Source of the DNA: Paraburkholderia sp.
Lineage (GTDB): Bacteria > Pseudomonadota > Gammaproteobacteria > Burkholderiales > Burkholderiaceae
Length of the DNA stretch: 64,000 bases
NCBI RefSeq assembly: GCF_028283785.1
Contig: NZ_JAPWKB010000006.1
Location: 124,001-188,000, forward strand
Reading direction: 5' to 3'
Shown here: piece after piece, positions 1 to 8,276 of the stretch
Layout of the letters: every line of letters begins with the position of its first letter
How positions within the stretch are numbered: position 1 is the stretch's first letter
Program-made: the position numbers and the translations under genes
The notes under the pieces: model-generated
Databases searched by the model: none
What the model was told of the DNA's origin: nothing
Seen by the model: the letters and a program-made list of their open reading frames with translations, nothing else

Positions 1-127
1 AGCCGGACGGACCGATCAGCGTGACGATCTCGCCGCGCATCACGTCGAGGTCGATGCCTTTGAGCACGCGGGTCGCGCCGTAAGACTTGCCGACCGCCTT
101 GAGTTGAAGAATGGGGAGTGCGCTCAT
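1..127 (-). CDS. Amino-acid ABC transporter ATP-binding subunit, partial
   Basis: Only the first 42 codons are inside the window; the rest lies to the left. The visible residues give a normal ABC ATPase start: a first strand, the A-loop tyrosine in GKSYGATRVL, and the beginning of Walker A (GPSG, residues 39-42). Its ATG overlaps the TGA of the upstream permease (ATGA), so it is translationally coupled and is the last visible gene of a minus-strand importer operon. By family it would hydrolyse ATP at the inner face of the membrane to drive polar amino-acid uptake. The substrate cannot be read from this fragment. Confidence 0.9.
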   Translation of the reverse strand, partial: MSALPILQLKAVGKSYGATRVLKGIDLDVMRGEIVTLIGPSG

Positions 128-777
128 GACGTCTTCTGCAAAAAGGGAATCAACGCGGTGGCGCGTGCGGCGACCAGCGCGACAGCTTGGGTCAGCAGCC
201 AGTAGCAGACGATCAGCATCGCGTACGGGCCGATATACGTGTACGTGGACGCAACGATGTCGCTCGCGGTCATCGTGAGTTCGGGTACGGTGATGATCGA
301 TGCGACCGCGCTTTCCTTGATCACGAGGATCACCTGATTGGCCAGCAGTGGCACTGCGAAGGCGAGGGCTTGCGGCAGTTCGATCGCGCGGAACGCGGCC
401 CAACGGCCGATGCCGAATGCGCGCGCCGCTTCGATCTGTCCGTGCGGAATGCTCGACCAGCCGGCGCGGAAAATTTCCGCGAAATACGCGGCGGCGTAAA
501 TGGACAGCGACACCACAGTGGCTTGCACGGCGGTCATCGTCAGTCCGAGCACCGGCAGTCCGAAATAGACGATCACCAGTTGCGACAGATACGGCATGCC
601 GCGCACCAGCCACACGTAGGTTTTGTACGGAACGGTCAGCGCGTTGCTAAAGCGCATCCGCAGCGCGTTGAGTACGAAGCCGCCGATCATGCCGAGCAAC
701 GCGGCAAGCAGGCTGACTTCGAGCGTCACGAGCATTGCAGCGGCAAAGCGCGGGACCAGAGAGAGAAATGCGTTCAT
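124..777 (-). CDS. Polar amino-acid ABC transporter permease (HisM/GlnP family)
   Basis: This 217-residue inner-membrane protein has about five hydrophobic segments and the conserved cytoplasmic EAA loop (GQIEAARAFGIGRWAAFRAIELPQA, near residues 112-136), which docks the ATPase. Length and layout match HisM/GlnP-type permeases. The RGMPYLSQLV segment near residue 59 is the usual 'RGTPLLVQ' family signature in slightly altered form. It pairs with the second permease 21 bases upstream to form a heterodimeric channel. Its stop overlaps the ATPase start. Function is well supported; the particular amino acid is unknown. Confidence 0.92.
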   Translation of the reverse strand: MNAFLSLVPRFAAAMLVTLEVSLLAALLGMIGGFVLNALRMRFSNALTVPYKTYVWLVRGMPYLSQLVIVYFGLPVLGLTMTAVQATVVSLSIYAAAYFAEIFRAGWSSIPHGQIEAARAFGIGRWAAFRAIELPQALAFAVPLLANQVILVIKESAVASIITVPELTMTASDIVASTYTYIGPYAMLIVCYWLLTQAVALVAARATALIPFLQKTS

Positions 778-798
778 AGGAGTCGGCCTTGTCCCGGA

Positions 799-1461
799 TC
801 AGATTCGCTTCGCGAGACGCCGCTCGTAGCCATATGCGGCGAGCGAAAGCAGCGTCGTGATCGCCAGATAGAACAGCGCGGCGAGCGTATAGACTTCGAG
901 CGGCCGGTAACTGGACGACGACAGTTGCTGGCCGACGCGCATCAGATCCGTCACCGCGATCACGGAAATCACCGCCGACGCCTTCACGATATCGATCATC
1001 TCGGACACCAGCGCAGGCAACGTCACCGCCACCACCTGCGGCACTTCGATATGCCACAGCGTCTGACGGCGCGTGAGATTGAAGGTGCGCGCCGCTTCGA
1101 TCTGTCCACGCGGAATCGCGCGGAAACCAGCGCCGAGAATCTGCGATTGATAGGCCGCGGTATTCAGCGACAAGCCGATCGCCGCCGCGAGCACGCCCGG
1201 CAGCGTCAGTCCGATCGCGGACGGCACGTAATAGAACACCAGCAGTTGCGCTAGCACTGGTGTGCCGCGAAACACGCTGACGTAGACCCGCGCCGCGCGC
1301 GACAGCAACGCGCTGTCGCTGGCCGACATCGTGTAGATGAAAATTCCGGCGAAGAAGCCGCACAGCACGGCGACTGCCGACAGCCACAACGTGGTCAGCG
1401 CGCCATCCATCAACTGCGGCAGATAGCCGAGGCAACGGGTCAAAAGATCAGGCGTGTTCAT
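799..1461 (-). CDS. Polar amino-acid ABC transporter permease (HisM/GlnP family)
   Basis: This is the second permease of the importer (220 residues). It carries the family signatures RGTPVLAQL (near residue 64) and an EAA loop (GQIEAARTFNLTRRQTLWHIEVPQV, near residues 118-142), with about five membrane segments. It lies 35 bases downstream of the binding-protein gene and 21 bases upstream of the other permease, all on the minus strand, so the order is binding protein, permease, permease, ATPase. It probably forms a heterodimer with its partner. Confidence 0.92.
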   Translation of the reverse strand: MNTPDLLTRCLGYLPQLMDGALTTLWLSAVAVLCGFFAGIFIYTMSASDSALLSRAARVYVSVFRGTPVLAQLLVFYYVPSAIGLTLPGVLAAAIGLSLNTAAYQSQILGAGFRAIPRGQIEAARTFNLTRRQTLWHIEVPQVVAVTLPALVSEMIDIVKASAVISVIAVTDLMRVGQQLSSSSYRPLEVYTLAALFYLAITTLLSLAAYGYERRLAKRI

Positions 1462-1496
1462 GTCGTCTCGATGATCGGATTACGGGCCGTGCGGCT

Positions 1497-2354
1497 TTAC
1501 ATCGTCGGCTCGGGCAACGCGTCGGACGGGACGTCCATGGTCGTGCCGAACCACTTCTGCTGAAGCTTCTTCATCGTGCCGTCCTTGTTCGCGCGGGCGA
1601 TGCCGTCGCTGAACAGCTTGGCGAGCGCCGCGCTGTCGGCGTCCTTGCGGGCGACCCAGGCGAAATAGCTCTTCGGTCCGATGGTTTGCGGCATCACCAC
1701 GAACACGCCGGGGCGCGCCTTCATCAACGGTCCGAGATTCGCCACCGATTGCGCGACCGCGTCGAGTCGTCCCACTGCGAGATCGGCGTAGGCTTCGTCG
1801 AAGGCGACGTATTGCTTGATCTGCTTGAGGCCGGGGCCGCCTGCGTCCTTCAGTTTCTTGTCGAGCGCGACGAGTGCCTGAAGCTGCGCGGAGCCGGTTT
1901 GCGAACCGACGATCTTGCCGTTCAGGTCGTCAGGGGATTTGATTGCGGTTTCGTTGGTGCGCAGCAGCACGCCAGTGGTAGCGTCGGCCACGGGCAGCGT
2001 GAACGCGAAGTGGCTGGCGCGGTCCTTGTTGACCGTGACGGCGGTGACGACCATGTCGAAACGCTTCGCGTCGAGGCCGGGCAGCAAGCCCTGGAACGGC
2101 AGGTCGAGCTGCTTGACCTTGACGTCGGGCAACGACTTCAGCACGTACTGCATCAGGTCTGCGTCGTAGCCGACGATCTTGCCGTTGTCGATGTATTCGA
2201 ACGGCGCGTAGCGCGCCTCGGTGGCGATCGTGATCTCTTTGCTGGATTTGATGCGGGACAGCAGATCGGTGTTCTGCGCCCAGCCAGGGACCGATGCGCA
2301 GAGCGCGAGTGCGCCGGTTAAGGACAGTACCAGAGTGCGGAAAGGCTGATGCAT
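1497..2354 (-). CDS. Periplasmic amino-acid binding protein of the ABC importer
   Basis: This 285-residue solute-binding protein (bacterial extracellular solute-binding family 3) has a Sec signal peptide ending near residue 26 (SVPGWAQ). The mature part opens with the family pattern EITIATEARYAPFEY...GYDADLM, in which the domain-1 ligand residues sit, followed by the FDMVVTAVTVNKDRA segment. It should capture the amino acid in the periplasm and deliver it to the two permeases. It is the promoter-proximal gene, and a perfect palindrome lies about 48 bases upstream of its start. The exact ligand (glutamine-, histidine- or cystine-like) cannot be settled by eye. Confidence 0.92.
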   Translation of the reverse strand: MHQPFRTLVLSLTGALALCASVPGWAQNTDLLSRIKSSKEITIATEARYAPFEYIDNGKIVGYDADLMQYVLKSLPDVKVKQLDLPFQGLLPGLDAKRFDMVVTAVTVNKDRASHFAFTLPVADATTGVLLRTNETAIKSPDDLNGKIVGSQTGSAQLQALVALDKKLKDAGGPGLKQIKQYVAFDEAYADLAVGRLDAVAQSVANLGPLMKARPGVFVVMPQTIGPKSYFAWVARKDADSAALAKLFSDGIARANKDGTMKKLQQKWFGTTMDVPSDALPEPTM

Positions 2355-2401
2355 GTTGCTCCCGAGCAGTGCGATGCTGTTAAGAAATTCGTGTGAATTA
2401 T

Positions 2402-2418
2402 ATTCAAGTGACTTGAAT
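2402..2418. promoter_or_regulatory. Palindromic operator candidate upstream of the amino-acid importer
   Basis: ATTCAAGTGACTTGAAT is a perfect 8-1-8 palindrome 48 bases before the binding-protein start. A second, weaker inverted repeat (CTTCA, 7 bases, TGAAG) follows at 2422-2438. Their position and AT-rich setting suggest a repressor or activator site for the ABC operon. The binding regulator is not identifiable here. The rest of the gene-free stretch 2355-2721 shows nothing else that I recognise. Confidence 0.45.
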
Positions 2419-2721
2419 TATCTTCAATATGCATGAAGTGTGCCAGCCGGAAAACACCGTTTTTCCGTGCCCGGCGCGCCGTCGATCTGCACCGTCGAAG
2501 GGAATGCGCGGCGTCGGCGCACTCGATGAGTGCCGAAGGCACCGGTGCGGGGACCGGCGTAATGGTCCGAACCGCGCGAGAATCATCCGAATACCGCGCA
2601 TGTTGAAAGCTTGTGTGTCGGTGACGCGTCTGGATACACTGCGATACACATCGACCGGAGCGTTGCGCGATGATGGCGTCCATTGCGCATCTGCCTGCGC
2701 ATCCACGTCATGGAGACACGT

Positions 2722-3093
2722 ATGAGCACCGACCTCTTTCACGGTTCCTGCCATTGCGGTGCGGTCAGGTTCCAGGTGCGCACTGCCGTTACGCCGGCCG
2801 GCCGTTGCAATTGCAGCCTGTGTCGCCGCAAGGGCGCGTTGATGACGCCGGCGTTCGACGCCGGCGAACTGACCATCACGCAAGGCGAGGATGCGTTGAC
2901 GCTTTACCAGTTCAACACCCGCGTCGCGAAGCACTATTTCTGCAGGCACTGCGGTATTTATCCGTTTCATCAGACGCGTCGCGACCCGAATCAATGGCGC
3001 GTGAATATCGGCTGTCTCGACGGTGTCGATCCCTATGCGCTCGAAGCCAGCGTGGCGGATGGCGCGAGTCTTTCGGTGATGGAGGACGCATGA
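2722..3093 (+). CDS. GFA (glutathione-dependent formaldehyde-activating) family zinc protein
   Basis: This 123-residue protein shows the full GFA/CENP-V zinc pattern: GSCHCGAVRF (Cys10, Cys12), CNCSLCRRKG (Cys29, Cys31, Cys34) and FCRHCGIYPFH (Cys74, Cys77). The family includes glutathione-dependent formaldehyde-activating enzyme, but most short members such as this one have no proven reaction. I chose ATG 2722 because GGAGA lies six bases upstream; an in-frame ATG at 2683 has no such site. Its stop overlaps the start of the next small gene. Confidence 0.85.
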   Translation: MSTDLFHGSCHCGAVRFQVRTAVTPAGRCNCSLCRRKGALMTPAFDAGELTITQGEDALTLYQFNTRVAKHYFCRHCGIYPFHQTRRDPNQWRVNIGCLDGVDPYALEASVADGASLSVMEDA

Positions 3094-3212
3094 AACGGCT
3101 GATCGCGATCCTCGCGCTGATCGCGGGCGGTATCGCCACGGAATGCGTGTATCCGCTTCAGTGTTCGCTGCTCGCCGGCAGCAGCGTCAATGTGAAACGT
3201 CGCAAGCACTAA
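3090..3212 (+). CDS. Small exported or membrane peptide, 40 residues, unknown function
   Basis: The ATG at 3090 overlaps the TGA of the GFA gene (ATGA) and GGAGG lies upstream inside that gene (3081-3085), so translation is plausibly coupled. The peptide starts MKRLIAILALIAGGIA, a Lys/Arg plus hydrophobic stretch typical of a signal peptide or single membrane anchor, followed by two cysteines (ECVYPLQC) and a basic tail (VKRRKH). It ends 7 bases before the response-regulator start. I do not recognise a family. It could be a tiny membrane partner of the two-component system, but that is only inference. Confidence 0.5.
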   Translation: MKRLIAILALIAGGIATECVYPLQCSLLAGSSVNVKRRKH

Positions 3213-3219
3213 GGTAGAG

Positions 3220-3960
3220 ATGGACAATCCCGACCACGTATTGATCGTCGACGACGATCGCGGCATTCGCGAACTGCTCGCGGGCTATCTGGAGAAAAAC
3301 GGCATGCGGGTTTCGCTCGCGTCCAACGGACGTCAGATGCGCGCCGCACTCGATAACGGCGCGCCCGATCTGATCGTGCTGGATCTGATGATGCCCGGCG
3401 AAGACGGCCTGACGTTGTGCCGCGAATTGCGCGCGGGCAAGTTTCGCGCGGTGCCGGTGTTGATGCTGACCGCGCGTAACGAAGAAGCGGATCGTATCGT
3501 CGGCCTCGAAATGGGCGCCGACGACTATCTGCCCAAACCGTTCGCCGTGCGCGAACTGCTTGCGCGAATCCGCTCGGTGTTGCGGCGCACGCGGATGTTG
3601 CCGCCCGGCATGGAGGTCAAGGAATCGGCGGGCATGCTCGTGTTCGGCGACTGGCGGCTCGACACCACCGCGCGCCATCTGCTCGACGCGGAAGGCACGA
3701 TGGTCGCGCTGAGCGGCGCGGAGTACCGGCTGTTGCGTGTGTTCCTCGATCATCCGCAACGTGTGTTGACGCGCGACCAGTTGCTCAATCTGACCCAGGG
3801 CCGGGCCGCCGACGCATTCGACCGCTCGATCGATCTGCTGGTGAGCCGCCTGCGTCAGCGGCTGCGCGATGTCGCGCGCGAACCGCGCTACATCAAGACC
3901 TTGCGCAGCGAGGGTTACGTATTTTCGGCGACCGTGACGGAGAGCGAGGATCCGCAATGA
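3220..3960 (+). CDS. OmpR-family response regulator
   Basis: The protein (246 residues) has a receiver domain (1-120) with acidic residues Asp11-Asp13, phospho-acceptor Asp55 in VLDLMMPGEDG and the conserved Lys in DDYLPKPF, then a winged-helix DNA-binding domain with the signature LSGAEYRLLRVFLDHP...VLTRDQLL and RLRQRLRD...IKTLRSEGYVF. It would be phosphorylated by the kinase encoded immediately downstream, with which it overlaps by four bases (ATGA). Target genes are unknown; the adjacent GFA and small peptide genes are candidates because they lie directly upstream on the same strand. Confidence 0.95.
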   Translation: MDNPDHVLIVDDDRGIRELLAGYLEKNGMRVSLASNGRQMRAALDNGAPDLIVLDLMMPGEDGLTLCRELRAGKFRAVPVLMLTARNEEADRIVGLEMGADDYLPKPFAVRELLARIRSVLRRTRMLPPGMEVKESAGMLVFGDWRLDTTARHLLDAEGTMVALSGAEYRLLRVFLDHPQRVLTRDQLLNLTQGRAADAFDRSIDLLVSRLRQRLRDVAREPRYIKTLRSEGYVFSATVTESEDPQ

Positions 3961-5276
3961 ATCCGCGCGCGTGGTTGCACTGGCCGCGCACGCTGTTCGC
4001 GCGGCTCGCGGTGATTCTGTTCGTCGGGCTGGCGGCGGCGCAGGCGCTGTCGTTCTGGATCACGCTGACCGAGCGCGATCAGACCATGACCAATGTGATG
4101 GTCGGGTATATCGAACGCGAAGTCGCCAGTTCGGTTGCGCTGCTCGATCATCTGCCCGCCGGCGAGCGCGCCGCGTGGTTGCCGCGTCTCGCGCGACGCA
4201 GTTACGAATTCGTGCTCGGACCCGGCGTGACCGGCACGCCGCCCGACGCGCGTTTGTCGGAGCGGGTCGCGGCATCGATCGCGGACGGCATCGGCGAGCA
4301 TTACCGTTTGACGGCGAACGCGGTGCCCGGCGACGCCGAACGGGTGCAGGTCCATCTGCAACTGAGCGACGGCACGCCGCTGACCATCGATCTGCGGCCG
4401 ATGTCCGGCGCGCCCGTCTCGCACTGGTTGCCGTGGGTGCTGGTGTTGCAACTGGCGGTGCTGGCCGGATGTTGCTGGCTGGCCGTGCGGATCGCGACGC
4501 GGCCGCTGCATCAGCTGGCCGTCGCCGCCGACACGCTCGGCCCCGATCTGAAAGCCGCGCGTTTGCCGGAAGACGGGCCGTCCGAAGTGACGCGCGCCGC
4601 GCGTGCGTTCAACGCGATGCAAGACCGCATTGCGACGTATATGACCGAGCGGATGCAGATTCTCGCCGCGATTTCGCACGACCTGCAAACGCCGATCACG
4701 CGAATGCGTCTGCGCGTCGATGTGATGGACGACGACACGCAGGGCGCGAAGCTGCGGCAGGATTTGCAGGAGATGGAGTTGCTCGTGAAGGAGGGCGTCA
4801 CGTATGCGCGCACCATGCAGGGCTCGACCGAAGCGCCGTGCCGGATCGATCCGGACGCGCTGTTCGACAGTCTGGTGTGCGACTACGTCGATGCAGGGAA
4901 GAACGTGTCGTTGCACGGCCATCTGGCTGCGTCGCTGGTCACGCGTCCGCAGGCGTTGCGCCGCATTCTCGGCAACCTGATCGACAACGCGCTGAAATTT
5001 GCCGGCGCCGCCGAAATCGCCGTCACGCATTCCGCCAGCGGACTGATGACGGTGTCGGTGCTGGATCGCGGACCAGGCATTCCCGCCGAATCGCTCGATG
5101 CGGTTTTCGAGCCGTTTTACCGGCTCGAAAGCTCACGCAACCGCGACACCGGCGGCACCGGACTCGGGCTGGCCATCGCGCGTCAACTCGCGCTGTCGAT
5201 GGACGCGACGCTGAGCTTGCATCAGCGAGAAGGCGGCGGCCTGGAAGCGCGGTTGACGCTGAAAAACGCAGGCTGA
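3957..5276 (+). CDS. EnvZ-like sensor histidine kinase
   Basis: This 439-residue kinase has a first membrane segment near residues 12-34, a short periplasmic sensor region, a second membrane segment near 158-180 (LPWVLVLQLAVLAGCCWLAV), a HAMP domain, the H-box ISHDLQTPITRMRLR (phospho-accepting His), the N-box NLIDNALKF, and G boxes DRGPGIP and GGTGLGLAIA. It is translationally coupled to the OmpR-type regulator by an ATGA overlap. The periplasmic part is small and has no recognised ligand domain, so the signal is unknown. It ends 16 bases before the convergent GntR gene. Confidence 0.95.
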   Translation: MNPRAWLHWPRTLFARLAVILFVGLAAAQALSFWITLTERDQTMTNVMVGYIEREVASSVALLDHLPAGERAAWLPRLARRSYEFVLGPGVTGTPPDARLSERVAASIADGIGEHYRLTANAVPGDAERVQVHLQLSDGTPLTIDLRPMSGAPVSHWLPWVLVLQLAVLAGCCWLAVRIATRPLHQLAVAADTLGPDLKAARLPEDGPSEVTRAARAFNAMQDRIATYMTERMQILAAISHDLQTPITRMRLRVDVMDDDTQGAKLRQDLQEMELLVKEGVTYARTMQGSTEAPCRIDPDALFDSLVCDYVDAGKNVSLHGHLAASLVTRPQALRRILGNLIDNALKFAGAAEIAVTHSASGLMTVSVLDRGPGIPAESLDAVFEPFYRLESSRNRDTGGTGLGLAIARQLALSMDATLSLHQREGGGLEARLTLKNAG

Positions 5277-5292
5277 CGGTTCGGACTGAGGC

Positions 5293-5979
5293 TCAGGCGT
5301 CGGCTTCGAGTAAGGCGAGGAGCGGCAATAGCTCGTCGCGCGTTTTCTCCTGGTGCGCGGTCAGCAGCGCAATCGCCTCGTCCACGTCGCCGCCCAGAAT
5401 GGCCGCGACAAGCTTCTCGTGTTCCGCGACCATGCCGTCGTCACGGCCGGATACCGGCAACAGCGCCCGGTAATAGACCTCGGCCTCGTGCGACAGACGC
5501 AGCACCGCCTGATACAGACGCCGGCTGCCGCACCCTTGCAGCACCGTGCTGTGAAAAGCGTCGTGCCGTTCGAGCCACAACGGATTCAGTTCGGTCGCGT
5601 CGTCGGGATCGATCATCGGCGTACACGACAGCTTGTGATGCGACGCCAGCACTTCCGCCTGCCAGTCGACGCTCGCCGTCGCCATGCAGCGTCGCAACGC
5701 GACGTTCTCCAGCAATATCCGCTGATCCATCAGATCGACAAAATCTTCATAGGAAACCGGGCGCACCGAAAAACCGATCTGCGGCTCGAAGTTGACGAGC
5801 TGCTCGCCGGCCAGCCGGTTCAGCGCTTCACGCACGACGGTCAGACTCGCCTCGTGGGTTTCCGCCAATGCCGCCGCACTCAGTTTTTCGCCCGGGCGCA
5901 GCCGCCCACGAACGATATCCGCCCGGATCACCTCGACCAGATTGACCTTGGCCGCCCCGTTCGCCCTCTCAGTACGCAT
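5293..5979 (-). CDS. GntR-family transcriptional regulator with FCD ligand domain
   Basis: Residues 13-75 form the GntR winged helix (VNLVEVIRADIVRGRLRPGE then AALAETHEASLTVVREALNRL and the wing), followed by an all-helical FCD domain containing the DQRILLENVALRRC helix, the metal or ligand histidines and AEHEKLVAAILGGDVDEAIALL. I chose the ATG at 5979 because GGGGAG lies about 10 bases upstream; an earlier in-frame start at 6027 has no site. It diverges from the AraC gene 185 bases away and might regulate that side of the quinolone cluster or only itself. FCD regulators usually sense small carboxylic acids. Confidence 0.9.
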   Translation of the reverse strand: MRTERANGAAKVNLVEVIRADIVRGRLRPGEKLSAAALAETHEASLTVVREALNRLAGEQLVNFEPQIGFSVRPVSYEDFVDLMDQRILLENVALRRCMATASVDWQAEVLASHHKLSCTPMIDPDDATELNPLWLERHDAFHSTVLQGCGSRRLYQAVLRLSHEAEVYYRALLPVSGRDDGMVAEHEKLVAAILGGDVDEAIALLTAHQEKTRDELLPLLALLEADA

Positions 5980-6163
5980 CGCTCTTTGCTCCCCGGCTTT
6001 TCGATGCTCAAATTGTCTCACAGACAAATAAACTATTCTAAGATTAACAATCTATCCTGATTGACAAAGTAGTTTTGGCTGTCGACGATAGCCATGCCCG
6101 AGCTATGAACGTCCATATGGACAGCGCGGGCAGCGTGCCAGCGGTCGCTTGGAGGGAGGATGG

Positions 6164-7129
6164 ATGGTGGCCACCGATATTTCTGCGTTGCGGGACAACC
6201 GGCTGTTCGAGACGCCCGACCTGGACGAGGCGAGGGCATTGATTTCGTCTGTGATGCAGCCGCATGGGTTGGCGGGCGGCAAGGCCCATCCGGGCGACCG
6301 TCCGAAATCGCATATGGATTACGTGCAATGCGGACGTCTCGGCGTCGGCACGATTGCGTTTTCGCGGGCCACGCAGGTGACCGTTCAGGGCTTGTCGAAC
6401 TACCACCTGTTTATGTATTGCGTGTCGGGCACCGCGCAAACGCAGATCGACTCGGTGGCCGCGCGCGCCAGTGCGACCCAGGGCGTGTTTTGTCGAAGCG
6501 GCCAGCAGTTCGTCGCCGATCTCTCGCCTGATTGCGAGCAACTGGTGCTGCGAATCGGACTCGATGCTGTCAACGCGCACACCGGCATGAGTCGGGTCGC
6601 GTTTCCCAACGAGATCGCACTCGATCGGCTGGATGCGCGTCCGTTCAATGAAATGCTGGCGAGTTTCTTAGGTTCGCCGGCGCTGGTCAAATCGGCGCAG
6701 ACCAATCCGATCATCGCGCTCGAAATGGAACGTCTGTTCGTCGCGCTGCTGCTTCATGCACGCAATGAAACACCGTCGCAAGGTGTGCGTGCGTCGGTCG
6801 CGCCGGGCATCGTCAAGCGCGCGGAAGACTTCATTCGCGAGAACGCCGCGTCCGCGATTTCGCTGGGCGACATCGCGATCGCGACCGGCATTCCCGCACG
6901 CACGCTGCTGGAGTCGTTCAAGAAGTTCAAGCACTGTTCGCCGATGCAGTACCTGCGTTCGTATCGTCTGGAACTGGCGCGCGAACGCTTGTGCGGCGCG
7001 TCGTCCAGCGATCAGGTGACGGCGATCGCTTACGACTGCGGGTTCTTTCATCTTGGCCGCTTTTCGATCGCATACCGGGAGCGGTTCGGCGAAACGCCGT
7101 TCGCGACGCTAAGCCGTCACCGTCTCTAG
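6164..7129 (+). CDS. AraC-family activator, probable regulator of the adjacent aromatic cluster
   Basis: This 321-residue protein has an N-terminal AraC_binding_2-type sensing region (HMDYVQCGRLGVGTIAF, then the YHLFMYCVSG stretch) and a C-terminal double helix-turn-helix (ISLGDIAIATGIPARTLLESFKKF and the second motif ending in ERFGETPFATL). Proteins of this layout include activators of benzoate and anthranilate degradation. ATG 6164 is preceded by a purine-rich ribosome site (6151-6160). It is encoded just upstream of, and on the same strand as, the hydrolase/dioxygenase genes, with a 241-base promoter region holding direct repeats. It is the natural candidate regulator. Confidence 0.88.
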   Translation: MVATDISALRDNRLFETPDLDEARALISSVMQPHGLAGGKAHPGDRPKSHMDYVQCGRLGVGTIAFSRATQVTVQGLSNYHLFMYCVSGTAQTQIDSVAARASATQGVFCRSGQQFVADLSPDCEQLVLRIGLDAVNAHTGMSRVAFPNEIALDRLDARPFNEMLASFLGSPALVKSAQTNPIIALEMERLFVALLLHARNETPSQGVRASVAPGIVKRAEDFIRENAASAISLGDIAIATGIPARTLLESFKKFKHCSPMQYLRSYRLELARERLCGASSSDQVTAIAYDCGFFHLGRFSIAYRERFGETPFATLSRHRL

Positions 7130-7268
7130 AACACCACCTGAATTGAAGGCCCCGCCGACGGGGCGCGTCGAGCTGTCCCACGCGGACGCCCGATGACCCG
7201 TCACGCGCGTTTCGCGCTACCTGTATGCATCAAAACGTAAATTCGCCCACCGAAAAAATCAGCGGCGA

Positions 7269-7309
7269 TTTCTGGATAGTGTCAGCTGCACGACGTGTTT
7301 TTCGGATAG
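7269..7309. promoter_or_regulatory. Direct repeats upstream of the hydrolase/dioxygenase genes
   Basis: Two nearly identical 11-mers, TTTCTGGATAG (7269-7279) and TTTTCGGATAG (7299-7309), occur in the same orientation 30 bases apart, about 62-102 bases before the hydrolase start. AraC-type activators usually bind direct repeats near the -35 region, so these are candidate sites for the regulator at 6164. A GC-rich hairpin without a T-run at 7149-7164 may mark the end of the AraC transcript. Confidence 0.4.
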
Positions 7310-7370
7310 CTACACGTATTCTGGCGCCGAAAAATTCCCCTCACTGATGACGCAACACGCAGGAGGTTTC

Positions 7371-8234
7371 ATGCAATTGACGCACCGTTCGAACTTCAAG
7401 TCGATTCCCAACCCGATCGACGACTGGGAGATCGCTTACTCCAATCGCATTGCGGTGCCGTCGTTTCCGAAATGGCTGGCGAATGCGCGGGAGAAGTCGG
7501 AGCAGTTTCATCGCGACCACGCGGATCGCGCAAGCATCGACGTACCGCACGGGCCGCATGCCCGCAATACCTTCGACGTGTACGAACCGCAGACACCCGC
7601 GACCGGCACGCTGGTGTTTATCCACGGCGGCTATTGGGTGGCCAGCGCGAAGGAAGACTATCGCTATCTGGCGGCGGGCGCGCTGGCTCGCGGCTGGCGT
7701 GTCGTGTTGCCTGAATATCCGTTGTGCCCGGACGTATCGATTGGCGAGATCGCGTCGGGCTTGATACCCGCGCTCGAAACGATTGCGTCGCGCTGGCACG
7801 ACGGACCGATCGTGCTGTCCGGCCATTCCGCAGGCGGCCAGCTTGCAACGTATCTCACCAGCGCGCAAAGCGGCGTGTCGGCGGATGCATTGCGTGCGAT
7901 CACGCGGGTCGTATCGCTGAGTGGTCTGCACGATTTGCGTCCGTTGATCCGCGCAACAGTACTCAACGCCGCACTCAAGCTCGATCCGGATACCGCGCAT
8001 GAACTGAGTCCGGTACTGCGTGCGCCGGGTGGCGGATTCGATCTGGTCTGTGCGTGCGGCGCGGCGGAACTCGCCGAATTTCGTCGCCAGAACCGGCTGC
8101 TCGGCGATATGTGGTTCGGCTTCGGTGTGCCGACGCAAATCTACGAGTACCCGGACATGAATCACTTCACGTTGCTCGATCCGCTGTCGGACTCGCACAG
8201 CGAATTGACCGCACTCATGACGTTAGCGCTTTGA
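7371..8234 (+). CDS. Kynurenine-formamidase-like alpha/beta hydrolase (probable N-formyl/N-acylanthranilate amidase)
   Basis: The 287-residue protein has the HGGXW oxyanion motif typical of eukaryotic-type arylformamidases (HGGYW, residues 85-89), the nucleophile elbow GHSAGG (Ser153) and a late catalytic histidine in MNHFTLL (His265). Known relatives cleave N-formylkynurenine or similar aryl-formamides. ATG 7371 has a perfect AGGAGG four bases upstream, which rules out an earlier in-frame ATG at 7347. It stands 42 bases before a Qdo/Hod-type dioxygenase, whose product would be N-formyl- or N-acylanthranilate, so I infer that it releases anthranilate. The substrate is not proven; a general esterase is the alternative. 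Confidence 0.8.
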   Translation: MQLTHRSNFKSIPNPIDDWEIAYSNRIAVPSFPKWLANAREKSEQFHRDHADRASIDVPHGPHARNTFDVYEPQTPATGTLVFIHGGYWVASAKEDYRYLAAGALARGWRVVLPEYPLCPDVSIGEIASGLIPALETIASRWHDGPIVLSGHSAGGQLATYLTSAQSGVSADALRAITRVVSLSGLHDLRPLIRATVLNAALKLDPDTAHELSPVLRAPGGGFDLVCACGAAELAEFRRQNRLLGDMWFGFGVPTQIYEYPDMNHFTLLDPLSDSHSELTALMTLAL

Positions 8235-8276
8235 CGACAGCGTCTTGCACTCGCATCCATTCAAAGGAGTCTTTAA

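Noticed and set aside
7149..7164. Hairpin GCCCCG-CCGA-CGGGGC after the AraC gene as a terminator
   Set aside because: The stem is short and no T-run follows; mentioned only as a weak possibility.
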